DNA of 64,000 bases from JAZKHT01 sp040385245 (GCA_040385245.1 JAZKHT010000001.1:186001-250000); one strand, 5' to 3'; counted from the stretch's first letter, positions 17,161 to 25,530 are shown. Numbers and translations: made by a program. Notes: generated by a model not told the origin, from the letters alone.

Positions 17161-17218
17161 TTTGGCCGAAAGGACAATTCACAATGGGCTTGCCCGGAAA
17201 CGAAGCCGATCGGATCAC

Positions 17219-17698
17219 ATGACCAACCGCATCTGCCACATCGAGATTGACGAGCGCGGGCTTGCGCGTCCCACGCCCGAGATTGAACAGGAACGCCGGG
17301 TGGCGATCTTTGATCTGCTCGAGGACAACTCGTTCGCCCTGCCCGCGCGCGAAGGGCGGGTGGCGGCACCGGGGCCGTACCGGCTGGGGCTGGCCATCCG
17401 CGACGGTCGGCTGGTCTTTGATATCGGGAACGAGGCGGCCGAGAAGGTGGGTGAGTTCCACCTGTCGCTCGGCCCATTCCGGCAGGTGGTGAAGGATTAT
17501 TTCCAGATCTGCGAAAGCTATTTCGAGGCCGTGAAACGCCTTCCCCCCAGCCAGATCGAGGCGATCGACATGGCCCGGCGCGGCATCCACAACGAAGGCG
17601 CGCGGGTGTTGCAGGAACGGCTGGACGGCAAGGCCACCGTCGATATCGACACGGCGCGCCGCCTGTTCACCCTGATCTGCGTGCTGCATTGGGGCTGA
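17219..17698 (+). CDS. UPF0262 family protein
   Basis: This 159-residue cytoplasmic protein belongs to UPF0262, an alphaproteobacterial family of unknown function usually placed after hisD. Family blocks are RICHIEIDE near the start, YRLGLAIRDGRLVFDI (about 59-74), VKDYFQICESYFEA and the C-terminal DTARRLFTLICVLHWG. ATG 17219 gives the family N-terminus; the upstream in-frame extension belongs to the inserted segment. Its stop overlaps the next start by one base (TGATG). Confidence 0.93.
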   Translation: MTNRICHIEIDERGLARPTPEIEQERRVAIFDLLEDNSFALPAREGRVAAPGPYRLGLAIRDGRLVFDIGNEAAEKVGEFHLSLGPFRQVVKDYFQICESYFEAVKRLPPSQIEAIDMARRGIHNEGARVLQERLDGKATVDIDTARRLFTLICVLHWG

Positions 17699-18165
17699 TG
17701 GTGGCAGACCGGTTTCCAACGTCGGTGCTGTTTTGCTGCGACCATAACGCAGTGCGCTCTCCCATGGCCGAAGGGCTGATGAAGCAGATGTACGGCCAGC
17801 GCGCCTATGTCCAGTCTGCCGGCGTGCGCAATGACATGGAGGTGGACGGCTTTTCCATCGCCGTCTGCAAGGAGATGGGGATCGAGCTTTCGCGCCACCG
17901 CTCCCGCAGCTTTGAGGAAATGCAGGAATGGGGGGATGATCTGTCGCAGTTTGATCTGATCATCGCCCTGTCGCCCGCAAGCCAGCGGATGGCGCTTGAA
18001 CTGACCCGGTTCTATCATCTGGACGTGGAATACTGGCCGATCCTGGACCCCACCGGCCTTGGCGAAAGCCGCGAGGCCAAGCTGTCGGCCTACCGTCAGG
18101 CCCGGGACCAGATCAGGGACCGGATGATCGCGCGGTTCGGACCGCCAACAGAGGAGCAGACATGA
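17698..18165 (+). CDS. Low-molecular-weight phosphatase family protein
   Basis: This 155-residue protein has the protein-tyrosine-phosphatase/arsenate-reductase fold. The catalytic loop CDHNAVRS (C-x5-R-S) lies near residue 15. The general acid Asp is in ILDPTG. The sequence lacks ArsC-specific downstream cysteines, so protein phosphatase rather than arsenate reductase is more likely. It is translationally coupled to UPF0262 upstream (1-nt overlap) and to the NTF2-like gene downstream (4-nt overlap). Confidence 0.9.
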   Translation: MVADRFPTSVLFCCDHNAVRSPMAEGLMKQMYGQRAYVQSAGVRNDMEVDGFSIAVCKEMGIELSRHRSRSFEEMQEWGDDLSQFDLIIALSPASQRMALELTRFYHLDVEYWPILDPTGLGESREAKLSAYRQARDQIRDRMIARFGPPTEEQT

Positions 18166-18572
18166 CCCATACCGCCGCCCAAGACCTGATCCGCCGCTAT
18201 TACGACGCCTTCAACGCCGGGGATGCAGCCGGAATGCTGGATTGCGTCAGTTCCGACATCGAACATCGCGTGAACGAGGGCGGCATCCGGCGCGGAAAGA
18301 TACTTTTTGTGGAATTCTGCAGCCACATGGGCGTCAGTTACCGCGAAGAATTGCGTGATTTGGTCATATTTGCCAATGAAGATGGCACGCGCGGGGCGGC
18401 AGAATTCATCGTGCACGGCACCTATCTGAAAACCGATCCCGGCCTGCCCGAAGCAAAGGGCCAGACCTATGTGCTGCCCGCAGGCGCGTTCTTTGATCTG
18501 AAGGACGGGCACATCACCCGCATCACCACGTTCTACAATCTGGCGGACTGGGTCCGTCAGGTGTCGCACTGA
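18162..18572 (+). CDS. NTF2-like/ketosteroid isomerase-related protein
   Basis: This small protein (136 aa) has the cone-shaped SnoaL/NTF2-like fold. The N-terminal helix LIRRYYDAFNAGDAAGML and the strands ending in HITRITTFYNLADWVRQV are characteristic. Such proteins act as isomerases, hydratases or ligand binders, and no catalytic residue can be assigned with confidence. It overlaps the genes on both sides (4 nt and 1 nt), so it is part of the housekeeping operon. Its job there is unknown. Confidence 0.88.
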   Translation: MTHTAAQDLIRRYYDAFNAGDAAGMLDCVSSDIEHRVNEGGIRRGKILFVEFCSHMGVSYREELRDLVIFANEDGTRGAAEFIVHGTYLKTDPGLPEAKGQTYVLPAGAFFDLKDGHITRITTFYNLADWVRQVSH

Positions 18573-19156
18573 TGGTGACGGTTCGCGCCCTGACCGGGGC
18601 CGCGCTGGACGCGGCGCTGGATGATGTGGCGCGCCTGCGGATCGCGGTGTTCCGCGACTGGCCCTATCTCTATGATGGCACGCTGGAGTACGAGCGCGCC
18701 TATCTGCAAACCTATCGCGACAGCCCCGGCGCGTTGCTGGTGGGTGCGTTCGATGGCGACAGGCTGGTTGGCGCGTCCACCTCGACCCCGATGGAGGATC
18801 ACGCCGAGGCGTTCGGTGCGCCCTTTGCGGCGCGTGGGCTGGCGCTGACCGATATCCTGTACGGGGCGGAATCGGTGCTGCTGCCGGAATACCGGGGCAG
18901 GGGGTTGGGCCACCGCTTCTTTGACCTGCGCGAAGACCACGCGCGCGGTCTGGGCCGCCACCACGTCGCCTTTTGTTCAGTCAAGCGCGCCGACGACCAT
19001 CCCGCCCGCCCCGCAACCTTTCGCACCAATGACGCGTTCTGGCAGGGCCGGGGCTATACGATCCTGCCGGGCGTGATGGCCGCGTTTTCGTGGAAAGACG
19101 TGGGCGCCGCGGTTGACACGGTCAAGCCGCTGCAATTCTGGATGCGTGCGGTGTGA
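18572..19156 (+). CDS. GNAT family N-acetyltransferase
   Basis: This 194-residue protein has the GCN5-related acetyltransferase fold. The acetyl-CoA-binding motif A appears as SVLLPEYRGRGLGHRFFDLR, with the R-G-x-G-L-G pattern near residues 109-114. The acceptor is unknown. Its start overlaps the preceding stop by one base, and infA follows after 166 nt, which probably contains a separate infA promoter. No membrane segments are present. Confidence 0.88.
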   Translation: MVTVRALTGAALDAALDDVARLRIAVFRDWPYLYDGTLEYERAYLQTYRDSPGALLVGAFDGDRLVGASTSTPMEDHAEAFGAPFAARGLALTDILYGAESVLLPEYRGRGLGHRFFDLREDHARGLGRHHVAFCSVKRADDHPARPATFRTNDAFWQGRGYTILPGVMAAFSWKDVGAAVDTVKPLQFWMRAV

Positions 19157-19322
19157 ACGTGGTCAATCGCAAAGTGGCAGGGTGCCTGTGATCCTGCCAG
19201 ACCGGGTGCCAACGCACCTCAATCCCATATCTGCAAATTTCCGCTTGAAAATCCGGCCCGTCGGGCGCATTTACCCGCCGGTGCCTGCGCTTTGTCGCGG
19301 GCTGAATCCTATTGGAGAGACC

Positions 19323-19541
19323 ATGGCCAAGGAAGACATCCTCGAATTCCCCGGTGTCGTGAAGGAACTCCTGCCGAACGCGACATTCAGGGTCGAGCTG
19401 GACAACGGCCATGAACTGATCGCGACGATGGCAGGAAAGATGCGCAAGAACCGCATCCGTGTCCTTGCGGGCGACAAAGTACAAGTAGAGATGACCCCCT
19501 ACGACCTGTCGAAGGGTCGCATCAACTATCGGTTCAAGTGA
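19323..19541 (+). CDS. infA: Translation initiation factor IF-1
   Basis: IF-1 is a 72-residue OB-fold protein that blocks the ribosomal A site during initiation. The sequence is canonical: MAKEDILEFPG, LPNATFRVELDNGHELIATMAGKMRKNRIRVL and VEMTPYDLSKGRINYRFK. The start has TTGGAGAGACC just upstream, a good ribosome binding site. The stop overlaps the GTG start of maf by 4 nt, so maf is coupled to this highly expressed gene. Confidence 0.98.
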   Translation: MAKEDILEFPGVVKELLPNATFRVELDNGHELIATMAGKMRKNRIRVLAGDKVQVEMTPYDLSKGRINYRFK

Positions 19542-20113
19542 CCTTCATCCTCGGTTCCGCAAGTCCGCGCCGCAGGGAACTTTTGGCGCAGCTTGGGGTG
19601 ACGCCCGATGCGGTTCTTCCCCCCGACATCGACGAAGACCCGCGCCGGGGCGAATTGCCGCGCCCCTATTGCGCGCGGCTGGCCCGGGAAAAGGCGCTTG
19701 CGGTGCCAGCCGGGCCGGATGACATCGTGCTGACCGCCGACACCACCGTGGCGCTGGGGCGTCGCATCCTGGGCAAGCCCCGCGATGCCGGCGAGGCGGC
19801 GGAATTCCTGCTGGCGCTTGGGGGCCGCCGCCATCAGGTGATCACCGCCGTCGCCGTGCGGCGCGGCGAACGGATGTGGGAACGGGAAAGCGTCTCGTTC
19901 GTCAAGATGAAGCGTCTGTCGGACGTCGAATTGAACGCCTATCTTGCCAGCAACGAATGGGATGGCAAGGCAGGTGGCTACGCCATTCAGGGCATGGCGG
20001 GCGCGTTCATCCCCTGGATTTCGGGCAGTTTCACCGGCATCGTCGGTCTGCCCCTTGCCGAGACGGCGGCCCTTTTGGCCGCTGCGGGCCTTCCCGTCTG
20101 GAGCCAGTCATGA
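19538..20113 (+). CDS. Maf family nucleoside triphosphate pyrophosphatase
   Basis: Maf proteins hydrolyse non-canonical or modified nucleoside triphosphates (house-cleaning). The protein has 191 aa. The N-terminal phosphate-binding motif SASPRRRELL (residues 7-16) and the conserved ADTTV (about 67-71) and KAGGYAIQG blocks are present. It starts with GTG inside the end of infA, which is unusual but supported by the 4-nt overlap and the immediate SASPRR strand. It overlaps the RNase gene by 4 nt. Confidence 0.93.
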   Translation: MTFILGSASPRRRELLAQLGVTPDAVLPPDIDEDPRRGELPRPYCARLAREKALAVPAGPDDIVLTADTTVALGRRILGKPRDAGEAAEFLLALGGRRHQVITAVAVRRGERMWERESVSFVKMKRLSDVELNAYLASNEWDGKAGGYAIQGMAGAFIPWISGSFTGIVGLPLAETAALLAAAGLPVWSQS

Positions 20114-21144
20114 TCGGCCGTGTCGTCATCCTTGATGAATTGGTGGGCCGACCCGCCGCCGCCCTGATCGTGGACGGGCAGTTGGAGGATCTGGTGATCG
20201 ACCCGGACGGCGACGCGCCGCTGCCCGGCGCGATCTACCGGGCCGTGGCCGACCGCCCGGTCAAGGGGCAGGGCGGCATGTTCGTCAAGCTGCCCGAAGG
20301 ATCGGGGTTCTTGCGGCAGGTGTCAGGCATCGCCCCCGGCCAGCGCGTGCTGGTGCAGGTGACCGGCCCGGCCGAACCCGGCAAGGCGGTGCCGGTGACG
20401 GCGCGCCTGCTGTTCAAAAGCCGTTATGCCATTGTGACCCCCGGTGCGCCGGGCCTGAACGTGTCGCGCCGGATCAAGGACGAAGACACCCGCGCCGACC
20501 TGTCGGCGCTGGCCAATGATGCGATGGCCGGGGCAAGCGCCGATCTGGGTCTGATCCTGCGATCCGCCTGTGCCGAAGCCGGGCCCGAGGACATCGCCGA
20601 AGACATCGTGGCGATGAAAGACCTGGCGGCGGCCGTCTTGGCCGACGTGAACGGCGGGCCGGAACTGTTGGTCGAAGGGGCGGGTGCCCATGAAACCGCT
20701 TGGCGCGACTGGGCCGATCCGGCCCCGGACGAGGTGATCGAAGGTGGCTTTGCCGACCATGGCGTGGCCGAGATGATCGACGCGCTGCGCGACCCGCGTG
20801 TGCCGCTGGTGGGCGGCGGTCATATGATGATCGAACCGACGCGCGCCCTTGTGGCCGTCGATGTGAACACCGGCCCGGACACCAGCCCTGCAGCCAGCCT
20901 GAAGGTGAACATCGCCGCCGCCCGCGATCTGGCTCGGCAGTTCCGCTTGCGGGGTCTGGGTGGCCAGATCGTTGTCGATTTTGCGCCCATGCCCAAGAAG
21001 GAACGTGCGATCCTTGATCAGGTGATCCGCGCCGCCTTCAAGGGAGAGGCGGCCGAAACCAACCTTGCCGGGTGGACGACGCTGGGCCTGTTCGAGATGA
21101 CGCGCAAACGCGACCGCCTGCCACTGGCCGAGGCGCTGCGTTGA
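20110..21144 (+). CDS. Ribonuclease E/G family protein (short form)
   Basis: This 344-residue protein is a compact relative of RNase E/G endoribonucleases. The catalytic magnesium-binding region is seen as VAVDVNTGPD and IVVDFAPMPKK, matching the D-x-N-S/T-G and I-V-V-D-F blocks of the family. The N-terminal part has an S1-like strand pattern (GQGGMFVKLPEG). The Cys-x2-Cys zinc link and the long C-terminal degradosome scaffold of true RNase E are absent. It is coupled to maf upstream and yacG downstream by overlaps. A restricted rRNA or mRNA processing role is likely by homology. Confidence 0.9.
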   Translation: MIGRVVILDELVGRPAAALIVDGQLEDLVIDPDGDAPLPGAIYRAVADRPVKGQGGMFVKLPEGSGFLRQVSGIAPGQRVLVQVTGPAEPGKAVPVTARLLFKSRYAIVTPGAPGLNVSRRIKDEDTRADLSALANDAMAGASADLGLILRSACAEAGPEDIAEDIVAMKDLAAAVLADVNGGPELLVEGAGAHETAWRDWADPAPDEVIEGGFADHGVAEMIDALRDPRVPLVGGGHMMIEPTRALVAVDVNTGPDTSPAASLKVNIAAARDLARQFRLRGLGGQIVVDFAPMPKKERAILDQVIRAAFKGEAAETNLAGWTTLGLFEMTRKRDRLPLAEALR

Positions 21145-21317
21145 CCTGCCCGATCTGCCAAAAGGCAAGCGATCCAAAGTATCGCCCGTTCTGTTCACGC
21201 CGCTGCGCGGATGTCGATCTGGGCCGCTGGCTGAAAGGGTCTTATGCGATCCCCGCCGACGCTGCCGAAGATGAAAATCCGGCCGAAGAGCACCCCCCAA
21301 AGCCACGCCCCCAGTGA
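21141..21317 (+). CDS. yacG: DNA gyrase inhibitor/zinc-binding protein YacG
   Basis: YacG is a small zinc protein that binds GyrB and inhibits gyrase. This copy has 58 residues. The four zinc cysteines are in CPICQK and FCSRRCADVDLGRW. The most plausible start is TTG 21141, which overlaps the stop of the RNase gene by 4 nt and leaves the family N-terminus (LTCPIC). The C-terminus is acidic and proline-rich (EDENPAEEHPPKPRPQ), as is common. Confidence 0.92.
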   Translation: MTCPICQKASDPKYRPFCSRRCADVDLGRWLKGSYAIPADAAEDENPAEEHPPKPRPQ

Positions 21318-21418
21318 CACGCAGCCCACGCCACTTTTTGCGCAAAACCCTCTGGACAGCCCCGCGCACCTGACGTATCACCCGCCAACCCGAGGGACAC
21401 AGTCCCACAGGCAACGGT

Positions 21419-21494
21419 GCCCAGATAGCTCAGTTGGTAGAGCAGCGGATTGAAAATCCGCGTGTCGGCGGTTCAATTCCGTCTCTGGGCACCA
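21419..21494 (+). tRNA. tRNA-Phe (anticodon GAA)
   Basis: The plus strand folds as a cloverleaf. The acceptor stem GCCCAGA pairs with TCTGGGC, the D arm is AGCTCAGTTGGTAGAGC, and the anticodon loop TTGAAAA gives anticodon GAA. The T arm is GGCGGTTCAATTCCGTC. The encoded CCA is at 21492-21494. Confidence 0.97.
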
Positions 21495-21721
21495 TTTTAA
21501 TCCGAATGTTGTAGAAACTGAACGTGGTCGTGTTTGCCATAGTTCGTTGGCCCTTGCATGGCAAGACGTCTGCCGCGATGGCAATCTTCGCTGGGATCCT
21601 TGACGGTGCGGGTTGGGGTCAGCAAAGCCTTTTCGGCGGCAAGGGCAACTTGCGTGTCATCGCCTTATGCCATTCGGTTCGAAAATTGCCCGCCCCGGCG
21701 CCCAAGGGGCACAAGACCCGG

Positions 21722-21750
21722 TTGACCACCTGACATGCCCGGCATGATAC
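21722..21750 (+). promoter_or_regulatory. Sigma-70-like promoter upstream of the AI-2E transporter gene
   Basis: TTGACC (21722-21727) and TGATAC (21745-21750) are separated by 17 nt. They lie 23 nt before the GTG start at 21773. The rest of the 278-nt gap after tRNA-Phe (21495-21772) shows no gene. Confidence 0.5.
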
Positions 21751-21772
21751 TTGCGGCAAAAGGGGCGCCCGC

Positions 21773-22807
21773 GTGACAACCGACAATGATCCACGCCTCA
21801 AAGGGGGCTTGCCGCTGATCGTGGCGATTGGGGTAGGCGTGGCCCTGTGCCTGTGGATCGCGTGGCCATTTCTGGCCGTGCTGGTCTGGTCCGTCACGCT
21901 GGCGGTGCTGGCCGTGCCGTTGCAGCGGCGGCTGTGCGCAATGATCGACAATCATGCCGTTGCGTCGGCCCTGACGGTGGGGGTGTTTGCCTTTGTCGTG
22001 GTTGTGCCGATGGTGGCCGTGATCGCCACATTGGTGAACGAGGCGGTGCGCAGTTCGGGCATGGTCTTTGCCTCGGGCGATGCCGACATCTGGACGCGCA
22101 TCGCCACGGCGCACCCCGGTCTTGCGCCCGTTCTGGCGCAGGTGCGCGATCTGATCGATCCTGTCACCCTTCTGGATCTGGTCAAGGAACGTCTGGCGAA
22201 TTGGAGCGCGAGCGTCGTTCAAGGGTCGATCACGGGCACGTTCGTGGCGATCCTGACGTTCTATTTCCTGTTCTTTCTGCTGAAAGACAGGGGCGATGCG
22301 CTGGCGGCGTTGCGCCGCATCCTGCCCCTGACCGAAGGCGAATTCACGCTTCTATCGCGCCGCATCGTCGATACAATCCACGCCACTGTGTACGGAACGG
22401 CGACGGTGGCGGCGTTGCAAGGCGGTCTGGGGGGCCTGATGTTCTGGATGCTGGACCTGCCCGCCCCGCTGTTCTGGGGGGTGATCATGGGACTGTTGGC
22501 CATCGTGCCGTTCTTGGGGGCCTTTGTCGTCTGGGCCCCGACGGCGGTGATGCTGGCGGCCAGTGGCAGCTATGGCGACGCGATCCTGCTGGTGATCTGG
22601 GGGGTGATCGTGGTCGGACTGGTGGACAATTTCCTGTATCCGATGCTGGTGGGCAAGCGGTTGTTGCTGCATCCGCTGGTTGCCTTCGCGGCGATTTTCG
22701 GCGGGCTGCTGCTGTTCGGCACGCATGGCGTGATCCTTGGTCCGGTGACGGTCGTGGTTCTGCAATCCCTGCTGGGCATATATTGGGCGCGGGTTTCGGG
22801 CGATTGA
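21773..22807 (+). CDS. AI-2E family transporter (TqsA/PerM-like membrane protein)
   Basis: This inner-membrane protein of 344 aa belongs to the AI-2 exporter family (PF01594). It has two N-terminal helices, a large central soluble-like segment (about 75-150) and a C-terminal bundle with VVGLVDNFLYPMLVGKRLLLHPL, the family signature. Family members export small signals, sodium or unknown solutes, so autoinducer-2 is not implied. The start is GTG at 21773, after AAAAGGGGC. The next small gene follows after 57 nt. Confidence 0.9.
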   Translation: MTTDNDPRLKGGLPLIVAIGVGVALCLWIAWPFLAVLVWSVTLAVLAVPLQRRLCAMIDNHAVASALTVGVFAFVVVVPMVAVIATLVNEAVRSSGMVFASGDADIWTRIATAHPGLAPVLAQVRDLIDPVTLLDLVKERLANWSASVVQGSITGTFVAILTFYFLFFLLKDRGDALAALRRILPLTEGEFTLLSRRIVDTIHATVYGTATVAALQGGLGGLMFWMLDLPAPLFWGVIMGLLAIVPFLGAFVVWAPTAVMLAASGSYGDAILLVIWGVIVVGLVDNFLYPMLVGKRLLLHPLVAFAAIFGGLLLFGTHGVILGPVTVVVLQSLLGIYWARVSGD

Positions 22808-22864
22808 TGCTTGTCTTGGGGCCGTTTGGGGCTGATGCAAGCGCAGGGGCCAAGGGGGTGCGCG

Positions 22865-23326
22865 ATGTTCAAGGGCTGGCTTGAGGAAAAGGCGACCAAG
22901 GCGCTGATCGACGAGGCGGATGCCCTGTTCGAAAAACTGCGCGACGGAAAGCGCCATGTGGTCGACAACCACGCCGCTGCGGCGATGTTCTGGGCGGCGG
23001 TCTACGGTGAAAAGGGGCGCGACCTGTACGCCATGTCTGGCTGGCCCGCGAAAGAAGTTGCCAGTTTCGCGCGCGAGGCGGGCACGCGGATCAAGGACCT
23101 GCGCAAGGGGCGCGATTATGACAGCGCCGACGGGCTGACAATCTGGCTGCACACGGCGCGCGGGATTATCGAGCCGCAGGTCGCCCCTTCGGCACGGTCG
23201 ATCTGGGTTGCGCTGGCGAGGGCCACGTCCGACGCGGTCAGCATGGCGGATGAGATGGTGGCTGATGCCGGATTGGCGGGGCCGTGCCTGCTGCGGGCAC
23301 CAACGGGATTTGCACCCGAAGATTGA
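22865..23326 (+). CDS. Hypothetical protein
   Basis: I do not recognise this 153-residue protein. It is helical with no signal peptide or membrane segment (WLEEKATKALIDEADALFEKL, DGKRHVVDNHAAAAMFWAAVYGEKGRDL). Codon use matches the neighbours. The start was set at ATG 22865, after GGGGGTGCGCG, because the upstream in-frame codons lack protein-like composition. It converges with the VOC gene, with adjacent stop codons. A small cytoplasmic role is all that can be said. Confidence 0.7.
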   Translation: MFKGWLEEKATKALIDEADALFEKLRDGKRHVVDNHAAAAMFWAAVYGEKGRDLYAMSGWPAKEVASFAREAGTRIKDLRKGRDYDSADGLTIWLHTARGIIEPQVAPSARSIWVALARATSDAVSMADEMVADAGLAGPCLLRAPTGFAPED

Positions 23327-23740
23327 TCAATATCCCGGCCAGATCCCCGGCGTGGCCAGTTCCAGCAGGTGATCGTCAGGGTCGCGGAAATACAGGCTGT
23401 GTCCCCCGCGCGGCCAATGCGCCTCGGCCTCGATGGGGATGGCCTGGGCGGTCAGATGGTCCCGCCAGGGTTCAAGCTGATCCGCATCAACGGCAAACGC
23501 GATGTGGAGCGGTCCCGCCCCATCATGCGGCGGGATGGTGCCACCCGGAAAGTGGACAGGGGTCAACGTGCCGCCCGTGCGGAACAGCAAAAGCGTACCC
23601 TTGCCCGCAATGTCAAAGGCGCGCATCCGGTCGTCAGAAAACAGGATCGGCAATTGCATGACCGTTTCGTAGAACGTGGCCGCGCGGGGCAGATCGGCCA
23701 CATAAAGCACGGTTTCAAGAATTGCGTTCAAGCGTGGCAT
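23327..23740 (-). CDS. VOC family (glyoxalase/bleomycin-resistance-like) protein
   Basis: This 137-residue metal-dependent vicinal-oxygen-chelate protein is made of two beta-alpha-beta-beta-beta repeats. The first begins LETVLYVADLPRAATFYETVM, the second contains HIAFAVDADQL. The C-terminal LYFRDPDDHLLELATPG has the conserved Glu metal ligand. The start at 23740 has GAAAGGTGACGCC upstream on the minus strand. Members include glyoxalase I, fosfomycin-resistance enzymes and dioxygenases. The substrate is unknown. Confidence 0.9.
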   Translation of the reverse strand: MPRLNAILETVLYVADLPRAATFYETVMQLPILFSDDRMRAFDIAGKGTLLLFRTGGTLTPVHFPGGTIPPHDGAGPLHIAFAVDADQLEPWRDHLTAQAIPIEAEAHWPRGGHSLYFRDPDDHLLELATPGIWPGY

Positions 23741-23883
23741 GGCGTCACCTTTCGCAGGATGGTTCAGGATAACGCGGTATGCAGGCAATGTGGCCCCTGA
23801 TTGTGTGGCGCGCGCGGGACGGACGGCAAAGGATGCGCGTCAGCTTGGCAGATCGGCCCTGCACGAATAATCTGCGCGGATGT

Positions 23884-23908
23884 GTAACAAATCGGCGCGC
23901 GGCACGAA
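23884..23908 (+). promoter_or_regulatory. Candidate SigF-type ECF promoter
   Basis: GTAACA (23884-23889) is separated by 15 nt from CGAA (23905-23908), 13 nt before the sigma gene. Caulobacter SigF promoters follow GTAACC-N16-CGAA, so this is close but one base short in spacing. It would make the sigma/NrsF operon autoregulated. Confidence 0.5.
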
Positions 23909-23920
23909 CGGACAGACAGG

Positions 23921-24466
23921 ATGAGCGATCAGGAAACGGAATGGGCGTCGATGCTGCGCGCCGCCAATGGCGGTGACGGGCGCGCCTATGCCCGGTTCCT
24001 GCGCGCGGTGACGCCGGTGCTGCGCGGCATTGTCCGGGCGCGGGCAGGTCGGATGCAGGCCGACGCGGTCGAGGATATCGTGCAAGAGGTGCTGCTGGCG
24101 ATCCACCAAAAGCGCCACACCTGGCGCGACGACGGCCCGCTGCGGCCATGGCTGTTCGCCATCACTCGCTACAAGGTGGTGGATGCGTTTCGGGCGCGCG
24201 GGTCGATGGTGCACCTGCCGCTTGAGGATTTCGTCGATGTGCTTGTGGCCCAAACTGGGACTGACCCGACAGCGCATCGCGACATGATGGCGGTGATCGG
24301 TCACCTTGACCCGCGCAGTGCGGCGATTGTGACCGCAGTCGGCATCGACGGCGCGAATATAGCCGAGACGGGTCGGCAGATGGACATGACGGCGGGCGCT
24401 GTCCGGGTGGCTTTGCACCGGGCGATGAAGCGTCTGGCAGAGTTGCGCGAAAGGCATGTAGAATGA
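23921..24466 (+). CDS. ECF RNA polymerase sigma factor, SigF-like
   Basis: This 181-residue extracytoplasmic-function sigma factor redirects RNA polymerase under stress. Region 2 contains VEDIVQEVLLAIHQKRHTW and PWLFAITRYKVVDAFR. Region 4 ends with MDMTAGAVRVALHRAMKRL, the -35-reading helix-turn-helix. The pairing with a DUF1109/NrsF membrane protein, overlapping by 4 nt, identifies it as SigF type. In Caulobacter this pair responds to chromate, cadmium and oxidative stress. A SigF-like promoter stands upstream. Confidence 0.92.
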   Translation: MSDQETEWASMLRAANGGDGRAYARFLRAVTPVLRGIVRARAGRMQADAVEDIVQEVLLAIHQKRHTWRDDGPLRPWLFAITRYKVVDAFRARGSMVHLPLEDFVDVLVAQTGTDPTAHRDMMAVIGHLDPRSAAIVTAVGIDGANIAETGRQMDMTAGAVRVALHRAMKRLAELRERHVE

Positions 24467-25092
24467 AGACGGATGATTTGATAGCCCTGATGGCGGCAGA
24501 CGCCACCCCGGCACGTCCCGTGGCCCCTGTTCTGGTTGTGTCGTTTCTTGCGGTACTTGGCGTCGCCGGGTTCATCTTTCTTTCGGTGATCGGGATGCGT
24601 GACGATCTGCCCGGGGCCTATGCGCAGCCGCTGATCGCCGCAAAATCGGTATTGCCTGTCGGCCTTGCGCTGTTGGGGCTGGGGTTTGCCATTGCACTGG
24701 CACGGCCAGACGGGCAGGTGCGGCTGTGGCCTTTGTCGGTGATTGGGGTGGCGGCGCTGGGACTGTTTGCCCTTGGCATGCTTGCCACGCCGACAGAGCG
24801 GTGGGCGTCGGGGATTGTGGGGCAGACCATTCTACCATGCCTTTTGTCGATCCCGGCGCTGGCTGTGGTGCCGCTGGGGGTGGCGCTGGTGGCGCTGCGA
24901 CGGGGGGCCTCGACCGCGCCGCGGCTGTCGGGGGCATTGGCGGGCCTCGGCGCGGGGGCGGCGGCGACCGCCGTCTATGCCCTCCATTGCACCGAAGACA
25001 GTCCGTTATTCTACGTCACCTGGTACGGGCTGGCGATCCTGCTGGTTACGGCCTTAGGTGCCGCACTGGGCCAGCGGTTGCTGCGCTGGTAG
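24463..25092 (+). CDS. NrsF (DUF1109) family anti-sigma factor
   Basis: This inner-membrane protein of 209 aa has about six transmembrane helices and sequesters the partner sigma factor. The short cytoplasmic N-terminus (MKTDDLIALMAADATP) is the likely sigma-binding segment. Two cysteines, C126 (ILPCLLSIP) and C176 (ALHCTEDSP), are 50 residues apart in the periplasm-facing part and match the conserved NrsF cysteine pair in spacing. They may sense metal or oxidative stress. It overlaps the sigma gene by 4 nt. Confidence 0.9.
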   Translation: MKTDDLIALMAADATPARPVAPVLVVSFLAVLGVAGFIFLSVIGMRDDLPGAYAQPLIAAKSVLPVGLALLGLGFAIALARPDGQVRLWPLSVIGVAALGLFALGMLATPTERWASGIVGQTILPCLLSIPALAVVPLGVALVALRRGASTAPRLSGALAGLGAGAAATAVYALHCTEDSPLFYVTWYGLAILLVTALGAALGQRLLRW

Positions 25093-25530
25093 TCAGCCGT
25101 CCTTCGGTGGGTCGTCCTTGCCCGCATCCTTGCCCATGCTCAATCCGGCGGCAAAACCAAGGGCTGCAAGGATCGCCACGCCAGTGGCGGACCCGGCGCC
25201 GGGGATCAGCGTCAGAACGGTTGCAAGCGTGGATTGCCGTGCCTCGGCCAATGCCGCCTCGAACCGGGCTTCGGCGGCGGCCTGTCTGCGGATGATCAGG
25301 ATCAGGATCAGCGCCAGCAATACCGCGCTGCCTGACAGTATGAACAGGCCCGTTATCGGCCCGAACCGCTGTGCCAGATACAGGGCAAGTCCGCCAATGG
25401 CGGCGGCATAGGCGGTCAGCAGGATCAGCCCGGCAATGCCATAAAGCGCGGCGTCACGCGCGCGTTGGCGCATCCGGCGCTTGTAGCCTGCCGCGATCGA
25501 CGAGGCGATGCGTTCCAGTTCCGCAATCAT
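25093..25530 (-). CDS. Phage holin family (DUF1469-like) membrane protein
   Basis: This small membrane protein has 145 aa. A basic amphipathic N-terminus (ASSIAAGYKRRMRQRARD) is followed by two transmembrane helices (about 29-50 and 58-80), a charged helix and a third hydrophobic stretch near 105-130. Despite its name, the family is not linked to phage lysis here; it is commonly paired with DUF883/YqjD-type proteins in stress or membrane-associated operons. It overlaps the DUF883-like gene by 4 nt and converges with the NrsF gene with adjacent stops. Confidence 0.78.
   Translation of the reverse strand: MIAELERIASSIAAGYKRRMRQRARDAALYGIAGLILLTAYAAAIGGLALYLAQRFGPITGLFILSGSAVLLALILILIIRRQAAAEARFEAALAEARQSTLATVLTLIPGAGSATGVAILAALGFAAGLSMGKDAGKDDPPKDG

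Noticed and set aside
25093..25530. Holin-like gene as evidence for a prophage
   Set aside because: No other phage gene is nearby; the protein is paired with a DUF883-like gene as in stress-related operons.
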